DNA of 18,692 nt from an uncultured bacterium (GCA_905214325.1 CAJMLT010000029.1:1-18692); one strand, 5' to 3'; shown: positions 1-8,440, numbered from the stretch's first letter. Notes: generated by a model not told the origin, from the sequence alone. Program-made: numbers and translations.

Positions 1-239
1 CCCTGCGCGGCAAGATCGTTGTAGACCTGCACGAAGTCGTAAGGAGCGGGCTGAGATGTTTTAGGAAGATCCTTGGCGGCATTCATGCGATCGTAGAATT
101 CCTCTGAGGATATTTCGGTCTGATCGTAGAATACGTCACCATCGATATCGACCTTCAGGGGAACCATGGTCACCTGACGGTCCTGATATTCTGCCGGATT
201 CCAATCACAGGTTGAGTCGACGACGATTGCGAAACTCAT
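1..239 (-). CDS. DegV family protein (5' part only)
   Basis: This is the N-terminal 79 codons of a minus-strand gene that runs off the left edge. The product starts MSFAIVVDSTCDW and continues with VPLKVDIDGD, a SSEEFYDRM segment and the motif LPKTSQPAPYDF. These match the start of DegV proteins: the VDST strand-loop, a V-P-L strand, and the K-T-S-Q-P fatty-acid head-group loop. Characterised DegV/FakB proteins bind a fatty acid and present it to the FakA kinase for phospholipid synthesis; whether this copy does so is not shown here. The ATG at 239 follows a good Shine-Dalgarno (AAAGGA, bases 244-249) four bases upstream. The C-terminal lipid-binding domain lies outside the window. Confidence 0.88.
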   Translation of the reverse strand, partial: MSFAIVVDSTCDWNPAEYQDRQVTMVPLKVDIDGDVFYDQTEISSEEFYDRMNAAKDLPKTSQPAPYDFVQVYNDLAAQ

Positions 240-322
240 AGTGTCCTTTCTCTCGACGATACATAACGATTCTCCCCGAATATGAGAACGGACCACGAAC
301 ATCATCACTGCCGTGCGATGTT

Positions 323-387
323 CCGGCGATGGTGTCGATCGAAAGACGATGGCCAACATCGCCTTACCTGTCGCTGCCCATCGCCGG
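323..387 (-). other. Inverted repeats in the probable degV leader
   Basis: A perfect 10-bp inverted repeat joins 323-332 (CCGGCGATGG) to 378-387 (CCATCGCCGG). The left arm can instead pair with 357-363 (GGCGATG 325-331 with CATCGCC), and 316-322 can pair with 355-361. The pairings compete with each other. The region lies 84-150 bases upstream of the DegV start, between that gene and the AT-rich site at 444-474, so it may be transcribed as a leader. No known riboswitch class was recognised. A chance GC-rich structure is possible. Confidence 0.35.
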
Positions 388-443
388 TGAAGGTCACACC
401 CGAATCATCGGGTACCGTTCGGTTGAAACGCTATTTTTAGGTT

Positions 444-474
444 ATCAAATAATTTGATTATCTAATTATTTGAT
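444..474. promoter_or_regulatory. AT-rich palindromic operator-like site
   Basis: A strikingly AT-rich block (about 430-480) interrupts GC-rich DNA. It contains the perfect palindrome ATCAAAT-A-ATTTGAT (444-458), followed by a third half-site ATTTGAT at 468-474, exactly 16 bases after the second. The outer arms 444-454 and 464-474 also form an 11-bp inverted repeat. Such sites are typical of dimeric winged-helix or helix-turn-helix regulators. It lies 205 bases upstream of the DegV start and beyond the 3' end of the surface-protein gene, so it most likely serves the DegV transcript. No convincing -35/-10 pair could be fixed. The rest of 240-581 has no gene. Confidence 0.5.
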
Positions 475-509
475 TGTAAAAGGATAATCGTCGAAAAAGA
501 AGACGACAA

Positions 510-529
510 GGGGGAGGTTTCCCTCCCCC
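510..529 (-). terminator. Terminator of the surface-protein gene
   Basis: An 8-bp perfect stem (GGGGGAGG 510-517 with CCTCCCCC 522-529, 4-base loop) lies 53 bases past the stop codon of the minus-strand surface-protein gene. On the minus strand it is followed by TTGTCGTCTTCTTTTTCG, a moderately U-rich tail. This is a probable intrinsic terminator, with a T-run set back from the stem. Confidence 0.65.
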
Positions 530-581
530 ACATTTTGTTCATAGATGGAAATTCAAACGCGCGCCCCGGACGTCTCCCGCA

Positions 582-3500
582 TTACCCGCGCGTTTTCCGG
601 CGTCTCCGGGCAAGAACACCCGCAGATCCTGCCGCTAGGGCAACAAGGGCGAATACACCTGCGAGGATACCGGTGGCATCCGCGGTCTTCGACGGGGTGG
701 AAGCGGAGGTGTCCGAAGAATCGTCCGAACCACTTTCGGAAGAAGCGCTGTCGCCGGGTGCGGCGGGATCAAGCGGATCGGCACTTGCACGGCGCTGCCA
801 TGTGCCGGTGATGGTGGTGTCCCCTTCTATGGTCGAGCTCTCTCCATCACGTACGGCTGCCATCTCACGGCTCACCTGCGAAGTCGGGCTTGTCGTCCAA
901 CCCATGAAGGCGAAATCCTTATAAAACGCCGCGAAGGGATCGGCTGCATCCGCGGTTTCCACCGTAGCTCCCACGACGGGATAGGTGGGAAGCGGAGGAG
1001 TCATGCCCTTGGTGATTTTCACCGAAGGAATCTGAGGAAGATCACTCGGCAGGTTCTCCCCCGTCCACGCATACGTCAGCGTGCAGGGGTCGTCCTTGAT
1101 CCAGTTACCGGTGATGGTGACATCGGTGTCGGGCATGATGAACGCAGAATCGCCGACCTCCGCCCCGTTGACCTGCCAACCACCGAAGGTATACCCGGGA
1201 ATGGAAACAACGGGAGCAAGGGGAATTTCGGCACCGGCCGAATAGGAGATGGTCGAAGGAAGTGCGATGGTGGTGGGCACATCACCGGTATAGGCATAGG
1301 TTACCGTATGGGGCTGTCCGGTACGAAGACCCGAGAAATGGCGGACCGTGTTGGAAGCCCTCACGCAGCCCTTTTCGGACAAGCTGGCCTGGTTGACGTA
1401 TTCGACCAAGTCAACACCGAGAGATGTCGCGTCATCATCGACCGATGCTTGGAAGGCGACATCGGCATGCATGCCTACGGGAACACCGGTCACCTGAAAG
1501 GAAAGGGTTCGCGTTGCGCTGTCGTAGGTGGGTTCGGCTACGAACTGTGTTTCGAAACTCCGGTAATCCGTCACGATGATCTTGGCCGAACCCTCAACAT
1601 AGGAAAGATGGCGGGGTAATACGTCGATCACGGTAAGCACTTCCGACTTCAGACCGGCGGAGCCTGAGAACACAGCACTCAAGGTGTAGTCCACCGTATC
1701 CCCTTTTGCGATCTCGCCCTTTTCCACGGTGGTGCCTGCAGCACGGACGGAAACGGCGGAGTCGGAGGACGTGACCTCGTCGGCATGGGCTTGGGTCGGA
1801 GAGACGATATCGGCAACAAGACCGGCAGGTGAGTTGTCGGACTCCGTTCCGTTTTGTTCTTTACCGCCCTCATCGGTTGTGGCGGGCTCTTCGGTATCAC
1901 CGGCAGGATCGATGGCCACTTCGGGCTCGCCTACCGTGTCACCTTCGACAGGTGATGAGGCCTTTTCGGCAACACCGGGCTGGATGGCGGATGCCGCAGC
2001 AAGAGAGACCGCATCGCTTCCGAGCAGAGCAAGAGCACTCACCACGGGTTTGCCCACACGGAAGTTTTCCGCGGGAATGGAGCTGCTGGGAGACGTACTG
2101 AGCCTACCGAGCTCATCGGCATCACGACACCCGACGATACACGCCGGATTCGTATTCAAGAACATAGCCTCCAAGTCGTTTCCCCACTGCGTTATCGCTT
2201 GAGCGGTGGTGAACGAGGAAAGATCGAGGCTGACCAGCGAAGAACAATTGGCGAACATTTTACGCATGCTGGTCACCCGGGAGGTGTCGAAGGAAGACAG
2301 ATCGAGCGAGAGAAGGGACGAACAACCAGAAAACATGTTACCCGTATACGTTACGCCGGAAGTATCGAACGAAGACACATCGAGAGAAGTGAGTGACGAG
2401 CAACCGGAAAACATGTCGCTTATGTTCGTCACCTTGGACGTATCGGAAAACGAAACATCGAGAGAAGTAAGTGATGAGCAGCCGGAAAACATGCTGGACA
2501 CGTTCGTCACTTTGGGCATGTCGGACGAAAAAACATCGAGAGAGATAAGCGAAGAACAGTTTTTGAACATGCCTCCCATGTCCGTCGCGCTGGAAGTATC
2601 GAAGGAAGACACATCAAGGGAGGTAAGCGAAGAACAGTTGGCGAACATATCGAGCATGCGCCCCACCTTGGGGGTATCGAGTGAAGAAACATCAAGGGAG
2701 GTAAGCGAAGAACAAGAGTTGAACAGGCCATACATATCGGTCACATTGGACGTATCGAACGAAGATATGTCGAGAGAAGGAAGCGCCGAGCAGTAGGAGA
2801 ACATGCCGGATATATTCGTTGCATTGGAGGTATCAAAGGAAGACACATCAAGAGAGGTAAGCGAAGAACCAGAGGCAAACATCCGGCTCATGTCTGTCGC
2901 ATTGGAGGTGTCGAACGAGGAGAGGTCGAGAGAGGTGAGCGCCGAACAGCTGGAGAACATCTCGCTCATATTCGCCACGTTTGACATATTCAGGGGCGAG
3001 ACATCCAAAGAACGAAGACTGAGGCAGATGGAAAACATGCCAGACATATTCGTCACACAGGAAGTGTCAAGCGGCGCTAGATCAATCGAGGGTAAAGAGC
3101 GGCAAAAATCGAACATGAAAGACATATCCGTCACGTTGGAGGTATCAAGCGACGATAGATCAATCGAGGTAAGCGCCGAGCAGTTGGAGAATAAGCCGCT
3201 CATGTTTGTCACACGGGAGGTATCGAACCACCCATTGAAATCGAAGGAGGTAAGCGACCCGAAATAAGCGAGCAGACGAGAACTGTCCTCCGGTGCCATA
3301 ATGGGCGACGGACTGACCAGATACACATCGTAGAGACTGCCGTTCTCCACAGCATATGCCTCGATCTTCCCTTCAGCCGCAGCATCCCACGTGGAAGCAT
3401 AGGAAGTCGGCGCGGTATCCGTGAACGTGATACTGTTCACCTTGTATGTGCTCACCCCGCTGTACCAGTCGGAAGCGAGAATGGGAGCCTGACCTACCGT

Positions 3501-3941
3501 TGAAGAATCTTTAACCAACGTCGCCTCGGAATATTGGGCAATCAGGGTCAAGCTGGTATCGCGCATGGTGACAACCTGACCGGGCAGCAGCGTTTCTTCC
3601 ACCTCGCCACTCATATGCTGTCCCCAGATGGCTTTCCATGAAACGAACGAGCCGGCATCACAGGTGAGACCCGTACCATCGGAGATGGTAATCTGATCTC
3701 CCGGCTGTACCCATGCCTCTTCCGGCAACGTGACGCCCGAACATCCATTCGCATCATAGGTAACGGGCCAGGTTTGCACGTAATCAGCTTGAGCCGAACG
3801 GGACAACCCCGCATTCGTGATGGGTGCAAGCGTCACCACCAAAACGGCAACGAGAAAAATACGCAAGGCTTTTGCGCATAGGCCGGACAAGGGGTTTTGC
3901 GCGGCTATCCTACCATCCCCAGCGGTGTGAATGTAGTGCAT
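582..3941 (-). CDS. BspA-like 26-residue-repeat cell-surface protein
   Basis: A 1119-residue secreted surface protein. A long N-region and hydrophobic segment (about 27-45) end in a likely signal-peptidase site, AQA|D at 52/53. After a unique region, residues 255-566 form twelve consecutive 26-residue units of the form SSLTSLDVSSFDTS-x-VT-x-M-x-x-MF-x-x-C, with partial units on both sides. These are the DUF285 (BspA-type) repeats, found in adhesins. An acidic Ser/Thr/Glu linker (about 655-725) leads to a fimbrial/DUF11-like beta domain (about 729-865) and two InlB-B-like beta repeats, each ending in TITGNW or TITGTW (877-947, 953-1048). A Ser/Asp-rich spacer, hydrophobic helix (about 1091-1110) and ARRRRKTRG tail resemble a sortase signal, but a normal LPxTG is absent (TPSKTADATG instead). 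The ATG at 3941 has AAGGA about 7 bases upstream. A role in adhesion is inferred. Confidence 0.9.
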   Translation of the reverse strand: MHYIHTAGDGRIAAQNPLSGLCAKALRIFLVAVLVVTLAPITNAGLSRSAQADYVQTWPVTYDANGCSGVTLPEEAWVQPGDQITISDGTGLTCDAGSFVSWKAIWGQHMSGEVEETLLPGQVVTMRDTSLTLIAQYSEATLVKDSSTVGQAPILASDWYSGVSTYKVNSITFTDTAPTSYASTWDAAAEGKIEAYAVENGSLYDVYLVSPSPIMAPEDSSRLLAYFGSLTSFDFNGWFDTSRVTNMSGLFSNCSALTSIDLSSLDTSNVTDMSFMFDFCRSLPSIDLAPLDTSCVTNMSGMFSICLSLRSLDVSPLNMSNVANMSEMFSSCSALTSLDLSSFDTSNATDMSRMFASGSSLTSLDVSSFDTSNATNISGMFSYCSALPSLDISSFDTSNVTDMYGLFNSCSSLTSLDVSSLDTPKVGRMLDMFANCSSLTSLDVSSFDTSSATDMGGMFKNCSSLISLDVFSSDMPKVTNVSSMFSGCSSLTSLDVSFSDTSKVTNISDMFSGCSSLTSLDVSSFDTSGVTYTGNMFSGCSSLLSLDLSSFDTSRVTSMRKMFANCSSLVSLDLSSFTTAQAITQWGNDLEAMFLNTNPACIVGCRDADELGRLSTSPSSSIPAENFRVGKPVVSALALLGSDAVSLAAASAIQPGVAEKASSPVEGDTVGEPEVAIDPAGDTEEPATTDEGGKEQNGTESDNSPAGLVADIVSPTQAHADEVTSSDSAVSVRAAGTTVEKGEIAKGDTVDYTLSAVFSGSAGLKSEVLTVIDVLPRHLSYVEGSAKIIVTDYRSFETQFVAEPTYDSATRTLSFQVTGVPVGMHADVAFQASVDDDATSLGVDLVEYVNQASLSEKGCVRASNTVRHFSGLRTGQPHTVTYAYTGDVPTTIALPSTISYSAGAEIPLAPVVSIPGYTFGGWQVNGAEVGDSAFIMPDTDVTITGNWIKDDPCTLTYAWTGENLPSDLPQIPSVKITKGMTPPLPTYPVVGATVETADAADPFAAFYKDFAFMGWTTSPTSQVSREMAAVRDGESSTIEGDTTITGTWQRRASADPLDPAAPGDSASSESGSDDSSDTSASTPSKTADATGILAGVFALVALAAGSAGVLARRRRKTRG
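2244..3179 (-). repeat. 78-bp coding tandem repeats (12 units)
   Basis: Twelve contiguous in-frame 78-bp units encode the 26-residue DUF285 repeats of the surface protein (residues 255-566). Flanking partial units lie at about 3180-3265 and 2160-2243. Units are diverged but share the S-x-L-x-S-L-D and DTS-x-x-T-x-M cores. The C-terminal cysteine of each unit is kept in all but the fourth, which ends MFASG. Arrays like this can change length by recombination. Confidence 0.9.
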
Positions 3942-4054
3942 GATACGATCCTTCGATAGGTTTCACGGTGATGACCTGCCCCATCGAATACAAGACGGGC
4001 TCGGTCGAAGACGCACTCTATCACACGCTACGTACCAGAAGCGCACCACGCAAA

Positions 4055-4083
4055 CGGACCCCCGTCGCAGTGACAGGGGTCCG
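4055..4083 (-). terminator. Terminator after the glutaredoxin-like gene
   Basis: CGGACCCC (4055-4062) pairs perfectly with GGGGTCCG (4076-4083). An extra 3-bp stem (4064-4066 with 4072-4074) lies inside the loop. It sits 62 bases past the stop codon of the minus-strand glutaredoxin-like gene. The minus-strand tail begins TTTGCG, so the U-tract is short. The rest of 3942-4144 contains no gene; the promoter of the surface-protein gene should lie here but no clear -35/-10 was found. Confidence 0.55.
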
Positions 4084-4144
4084 CAAAGAAAGGGTCTATC
4101 GGCCGAGTCCGGGCATCCGAGCTTTACCGCCCGACCGACGGTTG

Positions 4145-4387
4145 TCAGGAATTATGCCTATCGGAAAGATAGGCGATGATGTCATCCGATTCATAAAGGG
4201 GCTTACCCTTGATGACGAGACAGGGAACCTGCCCCTTTCCCCCGATGGCCACCAGTTCCTCACGGGCGGCCGGCTCGGCGGAAATATCTTTCATGGGAAG
4301 GCTGATGTGTTCCCGTTCCATATAACGCAACACCTTGCGGCAAAACGGACACGACGGCTTCATGTACAAAACGAAATCCTGCGTCAT
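4145..4387 (-). CDS. Glutaredoxin-like thiol-disulfide protein
   Basis: An 80-residue single-domain protein with the thioredoxin-fold layout of glutaredoxins and glutathione-S-transferase N-domains. It has a first strand DFVLYMKPS, the redox motif C13-P-F-C16, the cis-proline motif V54-P55, and the ligand-binding end L64-YESDDIIAYL. Family members reduce disulfides or mixed disulfides in the cytosol. The electron donor cannot be inferred; glutathione is not universal in Gram-positive anaerobes, so another low-molecular-weight thiol or protein partner may be used. A third cysteine (C56) follows the cis-proline, which is unusual. The ATG at 4387 has a strong GGGGAGG six bases upstream. Terminator-like hairpins on both sides (4055-4083 and 4466-4504) suggest a monocistronic gene. 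Confidence 0.85.
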   Translation of the reverse strand: MTQDFVLYMKPSCPFCRKVLRYMEREHISLPMKDISAEPAAREELVAIGGKGQVPCLVIKGKPLYESDDIIAYLSDRHNS

Positions 4388-4465
4388 AGCGTGCCTCCCC
4401 GATTCGTATAGGTAAGAGCTCCCGCCCGGTGCGGGGCTCGTTGTCCATGATACGGGAAAACCAAC

Positions 4466-4504
4466 AACGCCCCCGTGCCTCCATCAAAGGAGGACAGGGG
4501 CGTT
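4466..4504 (-). terminator. Terminator of the RND efflux gene
   Basis: AACGCCCC (4466-4473) pairs with GGGGCGTT (4497-4504). Inside it, CCTCC (4478-4482) pairs with GGAGG (4489-4493), closing a six-base loop. It starts 40 bases after the stop codon of the minus-strand RND gene. The minus-strand sequence past the stem, GTTGGTTTTCCC, is T-rich. This is a good intrinsic terminator. Confidence 0.75.
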
Positions 4505-4543
4505 ACGGAAACGTTACCGCGCTCTACCGCAGGCACACGAGGG

Positions 4544-7500
4544 TCATTCCTTCCCTCCGGGCGATTCTTTGTCGCCGCCAAGGGGCCGGAACGGATCCGT
4601 GGGGGTAGCCGATATCACGGAGCCGCCACCTGCAGCAGTCGCCCCGGCCGGCGCCGCCACCGCATGGGCCCCGCGTAGCGCTTCCAGATACGCCTGGGCA
4701 TCGCCGGGATCATCGTCTATCGATTCATCTCCCAAGTCGACCTCGCGGGGTACGCGACGGTACAGGATGTCATACATGATAGGCACGATATAGAGCGTCA
4801 TCAGCGTGGCATACAGCAATCCTCCCACCACGACGAGCGCCATGCCCCGCTGCATGGACGCACCGATAGCATCGCTGAACACCATGGGCAACATGGCGAG
4901 AATGGTGGTAAGCGCCGTCATGAGAATGGGCCGCATACGGGTCTTGCCGCTGGCGACCAGAGCCTCACGCTTCTCCAAGCCGCCACGCCGCAGCTGATTC
5001 ACGTAGTCGACGAACACGATACCGTTGTTGACCACCGTTCCCATCAACACCGCGAAGCCCATCATGGACAACATGCTCAACTGTTCACCCGCGAACAGCA
5101 ATCCCAAGAAGCCGCCGGTAAAGGCGAGGGGAACGGTGAGGATGATGATGAAGGGCGAAAGCAAGCTTTGGAACTGCGCCACCATGACCAGATAGATGAG
5201 GACGAAGCCCAAGATGAGCAGCAGCAACATCTGCTCGACCATGGTGTTGATGTTGCTGATTTCGCCACCGAAGCTGACGCTGTATCCGTCAGGAGCCTGA
5301 TAGGCATCGATCTTCGTCATGAGATCGCGCGCCAGCAGCGCGTTGTTGTAGCCGTCTTCCACTTCCGCGGTCACCGTCATGGTACGTACCGAATCGGCAT
5401 GTGAGATGGTCGTCGCGGCCGGTTGCTCGGTCAGGGTCGCGTAATCACCCAGGCGGATGGTTTTCGCCTCGCCCGTGGTGGTTTGAATGGACAATTCGGT
5501 GTCGAGCACGTTGCTCTTGTCGATGAGTTTCGTTTCGTCGACGATCTTCACCTGCATGTCGGTTTTATCGATGGTCATGGAAGTGGCCGTGGTCTCCGTG
5601 GTCAGACGCTCCGCCAAGTCGCTGTAGAGTTGCGCGACCGTGTAGCCATCGCGCATCAGCTTGTCTTTGTCGATGATCAGATCGAGTTCCGTATCGGCAT
5701 CTTCCATGCCGTTCTCGATCTTGGTATAACCGTCGATCTGCCCGACGAGGCCCATGACGTCCTCGCTCATCTTGAGCAATCCTTCTTGGTCGGGGCCCTT
5801 CAAGGTGATGGAAAGCCCGCTGCCCATCATGGAGCTCATGGCTTCGGATGACGTGGCGTCGGTGATGACCTCACAGTCGAGATCCTTGGTCTTTTCCGCC
5901 AGCTGATCCAAAATGGAAAGCACCTGGCTTTCCGAAGTTACCGCATCGGATGTCTGCAGATAGAACGAGAACATGCGGAACATGCTGTCGGTGTTGGAAG
6001 ACGCATCGGATGACATCATGGATAGCTGAGCCGTACCGTCCATCGCTCCGGCGTATTCGACTCCATCGATGCTCAACGCGGCATCCATGATGGCATCGGC
6101 CGTATCGAACGCCTTCTGCTTTTCCACATCTTCGGGCATATTCACGGTAACACTGACCGTTTTGCTGGTCATGGTGGGCATCATGGTGATACCCATTCCC
6201 GCAACCCCGCCCACGGCACCGATGAGCAGCACCGATGCGACGATCAGAGGAATGGCCTTGTGCTTCAGGAAGAAACGCAGCGAACGCGTATAGGCATCCT
6301 GCAGTTTTTCGAACCAGGCGTTGCGGCGGGGAACGTAGTTCTTGAACACGCGGGCCGAAACGCTGGGAACCAACGTCAACGCTACGACCAACGAAGCCGC
6401 CAGAACATAGGCGATGGTGAGGGCGAAGGGCAGCATGAGCTGGTTGACCAGCCCCGTGGTGAACACGATGGGCAGGAACACGCAGATCGTGGTCAGGGTG
6501 GAAGCGACGACCGCACCGGTTATCTGCTTGGCGCCCTGCACGGCCGCGCGCGCCGCCGGGATGCCGCGTCCACGCAGACGATAGATGTTCTCCAGCACGA
6601 TGATGGAGTTGTCCACCAGCATGCCGATAGCCAACGCGATGCCGCCGAGGGACATGACGTTGATGGCGATGCCCGAGAAATACATCAGCAGCAGAGCACA
6701 CAACACCGAAAACGGGATGGAGAACGCCACGATGAGCGTGGGCTTCCAATCGCGCAAGAACACCGCCAGAACGACGATGGCCAACAAGGCGCCCAGAAGC
6801 AGCGACTGGACGATGCTCTGGATATAGAGTGCGATATAGGAACCCTGATCACTGACGACGTTCAGGTTCAAGCCGGGATAATCCGCCGCCAGTTCGGTCA
6901 GGCGGGTGTTGGTGGCCTGCGACACTTCGCTGGTGCTTGCCGTGGAGTTCTTGAACACCGAAAGCAGTACGCCGTCCTGGTTGTTCAAGCGCATATAGGA
7001 CTCGCCCACGTTGTCCACCGTGGTGATGTCGGCCACATCGGCCAGGCGGATATCGCCCACGCCGTCGATGGAGGTGAGCAACAGATTACCCAGCTCGTCG
7101 GTAGAGGTGATTTCGGTACCCACGCGCAGGAGCCACTGGTTGTCGGTGTCGGTATCCAGATATCCGGCGGGCATGGAGAAATTCTGCGCCTTGATGATGC
7201 CGGAGAGCGTTTCCTTGCTCACCAGCTTGTCGATATTGGCTTGCTGGAGCGCCTGATCGCGCGACGATTCATAGCTGGCCTGTGCTTCGTCGAGCTGGGA
7301 TTTGCCGGAGGTTATCTGGCTTTTGGCGGCGGCCAACTGAGCCGAAGCACTGCCGAATTGGGAAGCCGCGCTCATCGTGCCGGACTCCGCCTGGGAAAGC
7401 TGATCGCGATAACCGGAAAGCTCACTGCCGACGGCGGCGGCCTGTTGGGACAAGGTGGCGATCTGCGCCTGGATGGCGGGATTGGATCCGCTGGGATCCT

Positions 7501-8329
7501 GCGCCTTGAGCGCGGCGATCTGCGCTTGAAGAATGGAAAGTTCGCTGGTTTTGCCGGATATGGCCAGCGTGAGACCGGAAACGGCCTGCCCCAGCTGATC
7601 GGACGTGGTGGTTTGCTGGGTGGAAAGCGCCTTTTCCTGTTCGGTGATCTGGGCTTCGGCCGCGGACAGCTGGGACTTACCGGCGTCGATCTGCTTCTTG
7701 GCGTCGTAGAGCTGGTCGTTGACGCTTGCCAGCAACGTGTTGTTGATGTCTTCTATCTTGGAGTCGGACAGACGAACCTCGACGGACTGCTCCACCGATC
7801 CCGTCGTCGACACGTCGGCCACCCCGTTGACACGTTCCAGATCGGGAACCACTTTATCGGCGACGAAGGTGGACAGGTCGTAGATGTTCTTTCCGTCATA
7901 GGTGGCGGCGACGTACATCGTCGCCATCATGTCCATGTTCATTTCCATATAGTTGGGCGACCCGGCGGTTTCAGGCAACTGGGAAGACACCTCGTTGACG
8001 GCCGAAGACGCCTTCACCATGGCCGAGTCCATGTCGGTTCCGTCTTCGAACTGGAGGAATATCATGGAGAAGTTATTCGAACTCTGCGACTGTACGCTAC
8101 TCACGCCGCTCACCGTGGACAGCGAACCTTCCAGAATGTCGGTGACTTCGCTTTCCACCTTTTCGGCGCTGGCTCCGGGGTCGGTGGTGATAACGGCCAG
8201 ATACGGTAAGTCCATTTCCGGAAGAAGGTCGGTCTTCATTTTGGAAAGTGAGACGCCGCCGAGAATGAGGGCGATGATGACACCTACGATAATGATGTAG
8301 GGCTTCTTGACGCTGAAACGACTGAGCAC
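4544..8329 (-). CDS. RND-family efflux transporter (AcrB/SwrC-like) with coiled-coil insert
   Basis: A 1261-residue inner-membrane exporter of the hydrophobe/amphiphile RND family. TM1 is at about 11-29, with porter motifs such as PEMDLPYLAVITTDPGAS (37-54). TM2-6 are at about 505-655, with GMLVDNSIIVLENI (569-582). TM7 is at 691-711, and TM8-12 at 1032-1185, with GTVVNNGIVFVDYVNQLR. Of the AcrB proton-relay residues, the first TM4 aspartate is kept (D573); the second is N574, and the TM10 lysine position appears to be N1101. Residues about 200-366 are a Gln/Ala/Ser-rich coiled-coil insertion absent from E. coli AcrB. The tail (1190-1261) is acidic and then Gly/Ala-rich. The GTG start is supported by AAAAGGA about seven bases upstream. 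No membrane-fusion or TolC gene is adjacent. Substrates are unknown; drugs, detergents or surfactin-like lipids are typical for the family. Confidence 0.92.
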   Translation of the reverse strand: MLSRFSVKKPYIIIVGVIIALILGGVSLSKMKTDLLPEMDLPYLAVITTDPGASAEKVESEVTDILEGSLSTVSGVSSVQSQSSNNFSMIFLQFEDGTDMDSAMVKASSAVNEVSSQLPETAGSPNYMEMNMDMMATMYVAATYDGKNIYDLSTFVADKVVPDLERVNGVADVSTTGSVEQSVEVRLSDSKIEDINNTLLASVNDQLYDAKKQIDAGKSQLSAAEAQITEQEKALSTQQTTTSDQLGQAVSGLTLAISGKTSELSILQAQIAALKAQDPSGSNPAIQAQIATLSQQAAAVGSELSGYRDQLSQAESGTMSAASQFGSASAQLAAAKSQITSGKSQLDEAQASYESSRDQALQQANIDKLVSKETLSGIIKAQNFSMPAGYLDTDTDNQWLLRVGTEITSTDELGNLLLTSIDGVGDIRLADVADITTVDNVGESYMRLNNQDGVLLSVFKNSTASTSEVSQATNTRLTELAADYPGLNLNVVSDQGSYIALYIQSIVQSLLLGALLAIVVLAVFLRDWKPTLIVAFSIPFSVLCALLLMYFSGIAINVMSLGGIALAIGMLVDNSIIVLENIYRLRGRGIPAARAAVQGAKQITGAVVASTLTTICVFLPIVFTTGLVNQLMLPFALTIAYVLAASLVVALTLVPSVSARVFKNYVPRRNAWFEKLQDAYTRSLRFFLKHKAIPLIVASVLLIGAVGGVAGMGITMMPTMTSKTVSVTVNMPEDVEKQKAFDTADAIMDAALSIDGVEYAGAMDGTAQLSMMSSDASSNTDSMFRMFSFYLQTSDAVTSESQVLSILDQLAEKTKDLDCEVITDATSSEAMSSMMGSGLSITLKGPDQEGLLKMSEDVMGLVGQIDGYTKIENGMEDADTELDLIIDKDKLMRDGYTVAQLYSDLAERLTTETTATSMTIDKTDMQVKIVDETKLIDKSNVLDTELSIQTTTGEAKTIRLGDYATLTEQPAATTISHADSVRTMTVTAEVEDGYNNALLARDLMTKIDAYQAPDGYSVSFGGEISNINTMVEQMLLLLILGFVLIYLVMVAQFQSLLSPFIIILTVPLAFTGGFLGLLFAGEQLSMLSMMGFAVLMGTVVNNGIVFVDYVNQLRRGGLEKREALVASGKTRMRPILMTALTTILAMLPMVFSDAIGASMQRGMALVVVGGLLYATLMTLYIVPIMYDILYRRVPREVDLGDESIDDDPGDAQAYLEALRGAHAVAAPAGATAAGGGSVISATPTDPFRPLGGDKESPGGKE

Positions 8330-8359
8330 GCTTGTTCCTTTTTATTCGGTATGTTCCCC

Positions 8360-8379
8360 TATTCATGGGGATATGAATA
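8360..8379. promoter_or_regulatory. Inverted repeat upstream of the RND gene
   Basis: TATTCAT (8360-8366), six-base spacer, ATGAATA (8373-8379): a perfect 7-bp inverted repeat about 31 bases before the GTG start of the RND gene. The position and symmetry suit an operator for a TetR- or MarR-type repressor, which often controls efflux genes. No such regulator gene is in the window, so this is inference. Confidence 0.4.
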
Positions 8380-8423
8380 CAGCTTCGAGGATTATCCCTT
8401 ATGAAACATCCCGCTCGAGTCGT

Positions 8424-8440
8424 ATGACGGATTTTGTCAT
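8424..8440. promoter_or_regulatory. Small palindrome ATGAC-N7-GTCAT
   Basis: ATGAC (8424-8428) and GTCAT (8436-8440) flank seven bases in the divergent control region between the RND gene and the ClC gene. It may be a regulator site, but five-base arms can occur by chance. Confidence 0.25.

Noticed and set aside
2160..3265. Regular repeats that might be a CRISPR array
   Set aside because: The 78-bp period is in frame, encodes the DUF285 repeat, and has no repeat/spacer alternation.
6260..8209. A 649-codon open frame on the plus strand opposite the RND gene
   Set aside because: Its product is low-complexity, rich in His, Gly, Gln and Arg, with no recognisable domain. It mirrors the codon bias of the real RND gene on the other strand.
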